This document shows, in pieces, positions 1 through 9,341 of a stretch of 64,000 bases of DNA (its first letter is position 1; every line of letters starts with the position of its first letter). The stretch spans positions 1 to 64,000 of the forward strand of contig MCFE01000110.1 of the NCBI GenBank assembly GCA_002104905.1, given 5' to 3'. A program made the translations under genes and the position numbers. The notes beneath the pieces are model-generated. The model did no database searches. It was not told the DNA's origin and saw nothing but the letters and a program-made list of their open reading frames with translations. The stretch comes from Basidiobolus meristosporus CBS 931.73. Lineage: Eukaryota; Basidiobolomycota; Basidiobolomycetes; Basidiobolales; Basidiobolaceae.

Positions 1-167
1 GGACAACTTTGAGAATTTTCATGTTCTGGGTACCTGGCATTTTGGTGAAAAATATTCCAAGTAAATCCCAACAAGGAATTTGGTCAGTATTCTCTAGGAT
101 TTGAAGGTGATGATCTAAGTGACTAAGTTAGGTGAATATTTAGGTGGAAATACGAATTTTTACAACA
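1..167 (-). repeat. Copia-1 3' LTR, cut by window edge
   Basis: This stretch matches 4335-4501 with 3 mismatches in 167 bases, so it is the second LTR of the same element, here the 3' LTR because the element reads on the minus strand. It begins, on the minus strand, with TGTTGTAAAAATTCG directly after the polypurine tract. The remaining part of the LTR lies beyond the window, so its outer target duplication cannot be checked. The low divergence between the two LTRs suggests a relatively recent insertion. Confidence 0.93.
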
Positions 168-180
168 CTCCCACTCAGCT
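168..180 (-). other. Copia-1 polypurine tract
   Basis: On the minus strand the bases GCTGAGTGGGAG lie immediately before the 3' LTR and just after the pol stop codon. A purine-rich tract abutting the 3' LTR is where plus-strand DNA synthesis is primed in LTR retrotransposons. The same tract (GCTGAGTGGGGG) precedes the LTR of Copia-2 at 4574, which supports the call. Confidence 0.7.
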
Positions 181-3100
181 AAATGTTCATACTGACTAGT
201 CCTAATTTTGACCTAAGATATTCAAACTTGTCTCTAGCTAATGGTTTGGTAAATATGTCTGCAATCATTTCATCTGTAGGACAGTAAACTAAGCTAACTA
301 AGTTATTCTCTATAGCTTCACATATGAAATGATGTCTAATATCTATGTGCTTGGTTCTAGCATGAAAAGTTGGATTTCTACCTAATTGTGTACATCCTTG
401 ATTATCTTGAAATAAAGTAATAGGCATTTTTTGACATAGGCCTAAATCTGTAAAGAGCTTTCTTAACCACATTGCTTCTTTTGTAGCTTCACAGGCTGCC
501 ATATACTCTGCCTCTGTAGTAGAAAGTGCTACGGTTGGTTGCTTTCTTGAATTCCATGAAATTGCTCCTTTACAGTAAAGAAAGGTGTATCCTGTGGTGG
601 ATCTTCTGTCTTCCAAATTTTGTCCCCAATCAGCATCAGAGTATCCCACAAGATCCTGTTCTGAATCCTTATAAGTGTATCTTAAGCAGATATCAGCAGT
701 TCTTTTAGGTATCTAAAAATCCGCTTAACCGCTGCAATATGATCAGATCCATAATTCTGATTATGTTGGCTGACAGCTCCCACTGAATATGAGATATCTG
801 GACGTGTTCCAAGCATGATATACATCAGACTGCCGACCATAGATTGATAAGGAAAGTCAGGGCTTTCAGATGGCACCAAGCTCTCTTGATTTGGTTGAGT
901 TTTGACCAAGTTAAGGTTTGTCTCCATTGGGGTAGCTGCTGGTTTACAGTCTTCCATTTTGTACTTCTTTAGTATATCTTGAATATACTTGGATTGCTTA
1001 GGGTAATAGTCTGGGTACTTCTGTCTATGGAGAACTTAATCCCTAAGTAGTAACTAAGTTCTCCTAGATCAGACATCTTGAACTCCTTAGATAGGCTGGA
1101 TTTAGTCTCTTCCAATGTTTCTAGGTTATTGGCGGCTATAATAAGATCATCCACATATAGAGCTAATAGAACTGGATTGCTCTATCTGGCTTATAGTATA
1201 TACTATAGTCAGCATTACTCCTTTTGAAACTCAAAGATTCCAAATAAGAATCTATCTTGCAATTCCAGGCTCTTGGTGATTGTTTGAGACCATATAGTGA
1301 CTTTTTAAGCTTGCAGACCAAATGGGGGTTATTTTGGTCAACAAACCCATCAGGCTGGTCCATATACACGTCCTCATCAAGTTCTCCATTCAAAAATGCA
1401 GTTTTTACATCCATTTGATGAATAAAAAACTTATATTTGGCTGCAATAGCCAATATTAATCTGATGGAATTAAACTTGGCTACCGGTGCAAAGGTCTCAG
1501 TATAGTCAAGTCCTTTTGTTTGAGAGTATCCTTTGGCTACAAGTCTTGCTTTGTATCTTTCAATTGTGCCATCAGCCTTGTATTTTGTCTTGAAGACCCA
1601 TCTGCATCCAATTGATTTTTGGTTGATTGGTAATTTGACTAAGTCCCAAGTTTGATTTTCCATTAGGGCCTGATATTCCTCAGTCATTGCAGATCTCCAA
1701 AACTTCATCTGAGGGCTATTTAGGGCCTCTTTTACAGTCTGGGGTTCATCAATATGGACTGAATAGGCATAGGCTAAGTTTGTACCCTCATTGATATAGT
1801 AATTTGGGCTATTTCTTGTCCGATTGGATCTCCGGGCATTTGATACTGGAATGATCACTTCTGGGATATTCCTGGGCACTGATTCTGGCTGAACCACGGT
1901 TGTAGAGTCCTCTGGAGTGAAAAGATTTTCATTGTTTTGCTCTGATTCAATCCTGACAATTGGTGGACTTGAGATCAAATTTTCGTCATCATCTGATGTC
2001 ATTTTTTGTGAAAATTTTGAATTTTCATCAAACAACACATCCCTGGACTTGATCAGCTTCTTTGCTTTGGTATTGTAGAGTCTGTATGCCTTACTCTCAT
2101 TGCAGTAGCCCAAAAATATGCATTTTACACTTTTTGGCTCAAATTTTGACTGATTTCCGGCCAGTTTTTTGGCATATGCTGTACACCCAAATATTCTTAG
2201 ATGTTCTGCACTTGGTCTGTATCCATACCATGCTTCAAATGGAGTAGAATCACAAAGTATTCTGTTATAACTCCTATTTTTAAGATATACAACAGTGGCA
2301 ACTGATTCCGCCCAAAAATCATAGGATAATTTTTGATCATGGATCATAGATCTTACCATATCAATTATTGATCTGTTAGCTTGTTCTGCTACTCCATTTT
2401 GCTGTGGGGAGTATGGTACAGTAGTCTCTTGATTTATCCCATGAATTTTGCAGAAGTGGATGAAGAGTTTTGAGGTATATTCTCCACCATTGTCAGAGCG
2501 TATTTTCTTGATTTTTTCACCAGTTTCTCTCTCCACCATGGCTTTAAACTCCCTGAACTTAGACAGAGCTTCTTCCTTTCTCTCCATGAAGTAGACCCAT
2601 GTGTATCTTGTATAATCATCAATAAAAGTGATTAAATACTTCATCCCGCCTAAGGATAAATTTTGCATAGGTCCACACAGATCTGAGTGAATTAGATCTA
2701 ATTTTTTCTTAGTTTTGATTAACCCAGAGCTCTTGAACGGTTGTCTGGCTTGTTTCCCATATATGCAGGCTTCACAGTGCTCCAAAATAGCTGGGGGATC
2801 AATTTTCACTCCAGAAATTAGCTGATCTTTGATCATTTTACGCAAATAATCAAAATTGATGTGTCCAAATCTCCTGTGCCAAAGCATTGGTGTTTCTTCA
2901 TTTAAGTTACTTATATTGGCTTCCAAATATGATGGAATATAAGTCAACTTGTATAGGTTCTGATCTCTGATGCCCAAAGCAATATGGGCACCATTTTGAT
3001 CAGTGATCCTGCATCCAGAATTGTCAAAACTGAAACTGAGTCCTTCTGCTGTGGCCTTGCTTACGGAGAGTAGGTTCTTGGCTATTTCTGGTACATAGAG

Positions 3101-4120
3101 TACTTCTTTAAAGGTCAGTGTATGGCTTCCTTCACTGCTTCTTAGGTTTACTTGGATAGTTCCTTCTCCCACTGCATCAAGTGTTCTATTGTCACCCATG
3201 AAAACCTTCTTAATTGGAATTTCTTGATATTGGGTAAAAAGTTCTTTTTGGTGTGTAAAGTGTTGAGAAGCTCCAGAGTCAATATACCACGTCTGAGAAT
3301 CCTTGTTTGTGGTCATATTTAGTGCAGATATGAATAGACTATCTTCAGTTGTTGCAGCATTTCCATATTCAGGCTTCTTTTGCTGATAGTCTCTCTTTTT
3401 GAAACACCGGTCTGATGTGTGTCCTTTCCTTTTGCAGTAGTTGCAAAATAGGTTGCTGTTGCCTTTGTAGGGTCTTGGGTACCTCCTTTGTTGGTTATCG
3501 TTGCTTATTAAAGCATTTTCTTCTTCCTTCTTATTGGCGCTTGATTTTCTTAATTCTTCATCCAGGAGCCTTCCATATACGTAATTTAAGGTCAAATCTT
3601 CAGTTCTGGACTCTAGGGCTGATACAAGGCCCTGAAACCTGTCTGTCAGGCTATTCAGGATGGTAACTATCACATCCTCATCAGTAGTTGGTACGCCCAC
3701 AGATTCCATCTCATCTACCAGCAGGGTAATTCTGTTAATTAGATTTTTCATTTCTTCTCCTGGCAGCATCTTTGTAGTAAAGAACTTTCTTCTCAGATAC
3801 ATTTTCTTGGCAGCTGAACATGACTGGTAGGTGTCTTCTAATGCCTTCCAGGCATTCTTTGCCGTTTTTGCTCTTGAGCATTGAATTAGCAATTTGTCCT
3901 TGACATTAAGGCAAATGCAGTTAAAGGCACTTTGTTCTTTCTTCTGGTACTTTAAGGCTTCCTCTCCCACGTTTTTAGGAGGGCATTCTTCTCCCATGAC
4001 AATATCCCAAAGGCCTCTTTCTTGTAGCAGCATCTTCATCTTCACCTTCCACACTTGGTAGTTAGATCCATCCAACTTTTCAGCAGAGGGAAAAATTCCA
4101 GTAATAGCAGTAGTAGACAT
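179..4120 (-). pseudogene. Copia-1 gag-pol polyprotein, frameshifted
   Basis: A Ty1/Copia polyprotein in the order Gag, protease, integrase, reverse transcriptase, RNase H. Visible motifs are a Gag region starting MSTTAITG, a zinc knuckle CNYCKRKGHTSDRC, the protease YIDSGASQHF, an HHCC integrase zinc finger (HRRFGHINFDYLRKM, then CEACIYGK), integrase acidic residues in HSDLCGP, RSDNGGEY and QNGVAEQANRS, the RT active site LYVDDLII, and RNase H TTEAEYMA. One long frame covers 1163-4279. Downstream, three single-base deletions near 1177, 1000 and 715 split the end into four frames; the first falls just before YVDD. Comparison with Copia-3 (62400-63560) shows the missing bases. The frame remains open upstream through the LTR, so the ATG at 4120 or the one inside the primer site at 4147 is the likely start. 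It cannot make a full polyprotein as read. Confidence 0.95.
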
Positions 4121-4134
4121 TGCAGAGAGTGACA

Positions 4135-4151
4135 GCTCGGGGCTCATAACC
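4135..4151 (-). other. Copia-1 primer binding site, half-tRNA-iMet type
   Basis: Immediately inside the 5' LTR the plus strand reads GGGCTCATAACC, which equals the anticodon stem-loop of eukaryotic initiator tRNA-Met (CAU anticodon). The minus-strand element RNA is therefore complementary to an internal part of the tRNA rather than to its 3' CCA end. Drosophila copia and yeast Ty5 are known to prime from a cleaved initiator-tRNA half in this way. Copia-3 has the same site at 55895 with one or more mutations (GGTTATGATCC). The site also supplies an in-frame ATG for the polyprotein. Confidence 0.75.
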
Positions 4152-4501
4152 TGTTGTAAGAGTCTTGGAGATATTGGAAGTGATTTGGAGAACAAGTAGA
4201 TTATGTGGTTTTCACTTAATGATTTATTGAATGTAAAAGTAGTATTTATACTTTTACCTGGTCTTGGCATTACAAACACGTAGAATAGGTTAAGGAAGGT
4301 CCCAAGAACATGTGTGCAAAGTTTGGGGCTGTTTGGACAACTTTGAGAATTTTCATGTTCTGGGTACCTGGCATTTTGGTGAAAAATATTCTAAGCAAAT
4401 CCCGACAAGGAATTTGGTCAGTATTCTCTAGGATTTGAAGGTGATGATCTAAGTGACTAAGTTAGGTGAATATTTAGGTGGAAATACGAATTTTTACAAC
4501 A
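4152..4501 (-). repeat. Copia-1 5' LTR (350 bp)
   Basis: The LTR starts and ends with the inverted TG...CA dinucleotides (TGTTGTAA...TTACAACA). It is the upstream LTR of the minus-strand element and abuts the primer site at 4151. The base after it, 4502, is already inside the tail of another Copia element in the opposite orientation, so Copia-1 jumped into Copia-2. Confidence 0.93.
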
Positions 4502-4921
4502 ACCATAAGCTGGAGACAAGTTTGATTGGTCAGAACTAGGACTAGTCAGTATGAACATTTAGCTGAGTGGGGGTGTTGTAAGAATTTGTATTTCCACCTA
4601 GATATTCACCTAACTTAGTCACTTAGCTCATTACCTTCAAATCCTAGAGAATACTGACCAAATTCCTTGTTGGGATTTACCTAGAATATTTCACCAAAAT
4701 ACCAGGTACCCAAAACATGAAAATACTCAAAGTTGTCTAAACAGCCCCAAGCTTTGCACACATGTTCTTGGGACCTTCCTTAGCCTATTTTACCTGTTTT
4801 CTATGCCAAGACCAGGTAAAAGTATCAATACTACTTTTACATTCAATAAATCATTAAGTGAAAAGCACATAATCTACTTGTCCTCCCAATCACTTCCAAT
4901 ATCTCCAAGACTCTTACTACA
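4502..4921 (+). mobile_element. Copia-2 3' end: pol tail and LTR
   Basis: Bases 4502-4573 match the last codons of Copia pol (region of KPLARDKFEYLRSK) followed by the polypurine tract, and 4574-4921 is a 348-bp LTR of the same family in plus orientation, TGTTGTAAGAA...CTTACTACA. The rest of Copia-2 would lie to the left of Copia-1, outside the window. The LTR appears to sit within a fragment of LTR family C, whose 3' part follows at 4922. Confidence 0.85.
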
Positions 4922-5059
4922 GTAATAAGCATTAGTATTTACTACCTGGCTACCTTCTATTGAAAGCTATTCTGAACCAGGTGGTACTGACTTGACCTAC
5001 AAGCTCTCCCAACTACTAAATATAGTCAGTAATAAACCACAGATTTGGTGCTGTCTCTG
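4922..5059 (+). repeat. LTR-C fragment (3' part)
   Basis: Similar to the 3' half of the solo LTR-C copies at 15006-15380 and 59710-60083, with the shared stretches GAAAGCTATTCTGAACCA and CTCTCCCAACTACTAAATAT and the terminal AATAAACCACA. Diverged and truncated at its 5' side by the Copia-2 LTR. Confidence 0.7.
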
Positions 5060-5374
5060 TAGTGCCATGCATTTTTGTGACATGTTACAAGCCACAGGAG
5101 TTAGATTCAGAGTGCCATGGGTAATGAGTACCTGACGCATGACTTCAGTTTTTCTGTGCTCTTACACATCCTGCACAACATTGACCTAAAAAAAAAGGTT
5201 AAAAATGAATTTTCTCCAACACAATGGGTGAAACACAGGGGTGGCTTTGCATGAAGAGGCAGAGCTATGTTTCACACTCTGTGGGCAAGTATAGGTTTAC
5301 TTAGCCTCCCTGACACACTCTAGCATTATTTGCCACTCATGGCTCAATGTGGCACTATCCAACAGAACAAGTCT
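5060..5374. mobile_element. Half of palindromic MITE (family E)
   Basis: Matches the right arm of the full palindromic element at 31522-32254, from AGTGCCATGCATTTTTGTGA to the terminal CCAACAGAACAAGTCT. The left arm and loop are missing. It separates the LTR-C remnant from a scrap of Gypsy reverse transcriptase. Confidence 0.8.
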
Positions 5375-5526
5375 AATGACTATATACCTGGGTATATCAC
5401 CTAATCCACCTTATCAACAAATACCCAATCAAGCAAAAGGTTTATAGGAACTTGAGAATTGACACCAATTATATCAATGAGACAATTGAAGCTTTATTAA
5501 AGGATGACATAATTACAGAGAGCCAC
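5375..5526 (+). pseudogene. Gypsy reverse transcriptase N-terminal scrap
   Basis: Translation shows a degraded reverse-transcriptase start, INETIEALLKDDIITES followed by HPY, resembling the segment of Ty3/Gypsy pol just before the first RT motifs. Stops interrupt it upstream (after the region corresponding to NQAKGL). No LTR or other domain is attached, so family membership within Gypsy cannot be given. Confidence 0.55.
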
Positions 5527-7195
5527 CCCTACAAAAAATAAATTGGTGCTGTGCATGGATCTAATCCAGATCAGCCATCAGGATCCCATTTGGAGACCAT
5601 CATAATGCCAGCAGCTTGGAATTAGTGACCATCTTAACAATCTTATGATGGGATCACAACTGTATTCAGCTAATTTCACTGCCAAATAAAGTTATAAAAC
5701 TTGACAGGGTCTGATTGGTGATGTAGCAATAGTTGTATGGCTTTTTTGTGGTCTTGATGTGTTCTACAACTATTTTAAATGGATCTAACCAGGCAGTATA
5801 TCCAATCACCTTCTATGGCAAATAACTTGACAGTCTTTTGATGGCCTCAATGCAAGTTTCTGATGGCATTATTGCGGCAGTATGATGGCCAACAACTAGC
5901 TCTATATAATGCCACTGTACCAATTTACCAAATGGTATTTCCTTTTTCTACCTCCCCTTGTGCTGTGCATATTTCCACTGTAGAATCACCACTCTTTATT
6001 TGCTTACCCACAACTACCTTTGATATTCCACATATAGTTCAAATCAAAAAAACTATGGCCTCCTGCTTACTAGCCTCTGCAGACACGTACACCTGCCTCA
6101 ATTAACATATTTCCATCACCTAACTTTACAGCTTTTTAGTGTGACACTTGCAAAGTTGCCATATACCTTGTTCTGCTTGTAACATATACATCTTTTAAGC
6201 ATATGCTTGGTAGCCGTCACTTTTGCCATGAATACCTCCTGAATATCCACAAAGAACTTTTTGGTATTTGGCCAATATATTCCTTCTCCCTGCTGGATTC
6301 TAGTCCCCCTTATATGTGGGCTCTGGCTCTTGTTTGTGTGAATTGTGCATTGAATGCCCTATGAAAAATAGTTTGGTCCTGCAGGAGGATCCAATGCAGA
6401 TCAGCTGTTAGGATCCTGCTCAGAGACCAACATAATACCAGCGGCTTGGAATTGGTGACCCACTTAACAATCTTATGGCAGGATCACAACATCATTTTGC
6501 TAATTTTACTACCAAATAAAGTGATAAACTTGACAAGGTTTTATTGGTGCTGTGACAATAATTGCATGGTATTATTGCGGTCTTATTGTGCTCTACAACT
6601 ATTCCAAGTGAATCCAACCAGCCAGGACATCCAATTGCCTTATATAGCAATAAACCCAATGGTATTTGAATGGCCTCACTGCAAGACTCTGATGGCATTA
6701 TTGCATCAGTATGGCAGCCTACAGCTGGTTCTGTATAATGCTACTGTACCAATTTATCAAATGGTATTTCCTTTTTCTACCTCCCCTTGTGCAACTCATA
6801 TATTCCACTATAGAATCACCACTCTTTATTTGCTTACCCACTACTACCTTGGGTATTTCACATAGAGGTCAAATCAAAAAAAATAGGGCCTCCTGCTTAC
6901 TAACCTCTATAAACACACACACTTGCCACAATTCACAAGCTTCTATTACCTCAACTTTACGGCTTTTTAATGTGATACTTGCAAAGTTGCCATATACTTT
7001 GTGCCGCTGGCAACATGTAGATCTTGCAAACATATGCTTGGTTGTTGCCACTTCTGCCATAATACCTCCTGAATATCCGCAAAGAGCTTCTTGGTATTTA
7101 GTCAATATATTCTTTCTCCCTGCAGGATTCTAGTCCCCCTTATAGGTGTGCTCTGGCTCTTGTTTGTGTGAATTCTGCATCAAACGGTGCAGAAG
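5527..7195 (-). repeat. Duplicated Tnp2-element 3' unit (two tandem copies)
   Basis: Two successive copies of a unit of about 0.83 kb, 5527-6356 and 6357-7195, each starting with CCCTAYRAAAAATA and containing the landmark GGATCYAATSCAGATCAGC near its start and CCAATATATTC near its end. Single copies occur at 52166-53000 and, reversed, at 28820-29600. Read on the minus strand the unit carries the degraded C-terminal part of the Tnp2 gene (for example SGGIHGKS, CGISK) and then the element terminus. Short frames of 60-140 codons on either strand inside it are not conserved as such. Confidence 0.75.
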
Positions 7196-9145
7196 TTGGT
7201 TTGTAGCCAAGAGAAAACTGGTAGCTATCCAGGTTGGACAATAATTTACGCCTAGATACCAGTGAGGCTACCATCAGATTATTGCTCTGATACCATAAGA
7301 TGGGTGGCAGATTCAGATTGATGAGAATCAGTGGCCAGCAGGATTTGCTGGTAGACTACTTGTTTCATAAGAATCCATCATGTGCTAAGGCAAAGGCATG
7401 GTCATACATACCTTCAAAGTAGCCCTTGCTTCTTAGCTGTTTGTAATGTTTAACATCAAATATATTGGATATGTTTGTGCTTGATTGATACTGAGTGCAG
7501 TACTGTATAACTTTGCAATATTTTTCAGACTGCACCAGCTTCCTCAGATGGGGTAAGCTGGTATTACCAGAATATATTGGAGTGTGAACAATGTTTTCCT
7601 TCAATGGTGGTGGATTCCTGACAATTTGAACATGTTGCAATGGTAGCACTTTTAGATGTGAATACCATGCAACTGTTAACACATGCCGGAACCAGGATAG
7701 TTTTTGGGTCATATGTTGCCAGCCGCATGATGGTTGTCCACCTGTACCATGTACATGGCACATTGCATCCTGGAATGATTTGGCAAGAAGTAATAATAAA
7801 TCCTCAAAGCCCTCATTACTGATATTAGTGGAAACATGCCACTTCTCTAGCCACAACATTACATCATTCACCAGTAGATGGATTACTGGGCTCACTTGGC
7901 TCCATAAAGTATCCTTGGCATGTGTTTCAATGGGTGCTGTCTCATTGCATATTGGGATTTGACCAGGCTCATCTGTGGTACTGTTGTTAGGGGAGATAGG
8001 CTCACAATTCATCAATGAACCTTCATTGTCAGAGCTATCACTCTGCATGCCATATTCAGAAGGCTGAGGGGAGCCTAAAGGTGTCACAAACTCACCTGAC
8101 TAAGTTTGCCCAAGGTGACAAATTTGACCAGGTGTTGTATCCAAGAGAAAAGTGTATTAAAACTCTTGAATGAGTTAACTGAGCCTAAGTGACAACTAAG
8201 TGCAGAATCTTAAAATTGTCAAGAGTGCCAGAAATATTAGCAGAGAGGTTCTGGTCTAATGTTGGTCTTATATATAGCTGAGTTGGGCTATAAAGGCAAC
8301 AGAGTAGGTTTGCTATGCAGGCTAGGCTTTGTGTTCTTGAGAGTGCTAGATATGCTGAGCTTGGGTAGAAACTAGAATGGATTTGTTGAATTCTTAATTT
8401 TGTTGGGACACACACTAAACCACAAGATTCAGTAAACTTTATTTATACTTTTCTGATTGAGTTGCATTAGTAAGCACCAAGAGACCGGACTAATCAAAAT
8501 CTTTTGGGGTGTTGATAGGTGCATAAAATAAATGAAAAATTGCATCATTAATCAGCTGATATCTTGGCAACTGCTAAGTGGTTGCATAAATCTCAGGTGA
8601 CTAATCACTTGGAATGGCTTAGCAGATCATTTGAGGATGTAATGACCACATGAAATTTGATCAGGTGTGACAGCTAAATATAGATTCTGAGAAGTGATAA
8701 AATAAACCATAACAGGGATTAGTTATGTTGGGTTAGGGAAAATCAGTTAGGGTACTAGATTTTCTAATGCAGTGAAATTGGCCAAGTTTTAAATGTTGAT
8801 GCACAACACCAGATGCCAATATAGAAGTATCAAATGGCTGGCAAGATAACTTTGGTACAGTAGTGACTGAAAATAGTCAAATATAACTTGTGTGGCAAGA
8901 AACTGGCCATGATCCTTGTATTACTTCCTATGCTGTTTGTAAGATTCATGGCTGAGATGCTTGCCAGAATAGCCACATGCTCTTTTTTCTCTTCTCTTTT
9001 ACAATGTTTAATCAAAGTAGTCTTGTCCATGGGACATACAGTTTGACCTTCAACAGCATATGCTATTATATCACTTTTTGGTCAATACCCATGTGAATTT
9101 AAGACAATCTTGTATTTGAGACATTGCACCAACATGAATGTAAGA
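7196..9145 (-). pseudogene. Tnp2-type transposase, copy 1 (degraded)
   Basis: The frame at 7365-8087 aligns with the N-terminal half of the better copy at 52166-55544 (shared ETAPIET-type acidic leader, DTLWSQVSPVIHLLVNDVM, and MYDHAFALAHD at the end). The first exon-like part lies at 8830-9145 and contains a degraded zinc-binding CxxC...H segment. Known Tnp2 proteins are the DNA-cutting transposases of CACTA/EnSpm elements. About 1.2 kb of the central catalytic region is missing at 7200, where the sequence jumps straight from the 3' unit to GGTAGCTATCCAGG. A solo LTR-G (8133-8808) interrupts the N-terminal part. Divergent with the companion gene beginning at 9342. Confidence 0.7.
8133..8808 (-). 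repeat. Solo LTR-G (676 bp)
   Basis: Bounded by TGTTGTATCC and GATGCACAACA, flanked by CCAGG (8128-8132) and CCAGA (8809-8813), a 5-bp target duplication with one G-to-A change. Minus orientation is deduced from the second copy at 13900-14639. The related Tnp2 copy at 55160 lacks this insertion and reads across the site, which confirms the boundaries. Confidence 0.85.
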
Positions 9146-9341
9146 TTCAATGATGACCTGCCCTATGAAGCATTATAAATAAAGTTGTGGCACCACATAA
9201 GCATGTATATATAACGCTGTTTCCCCTTTGGTTTGACTCACTTCCATATATGTGCCAACAAAAAAATAAAGCAAGTTGTCTGGTTCCCAACCAAACTCCA
9301 CCACAGATGGCAGCAGAAGTATGGTTGTATAACAGCTTGCT

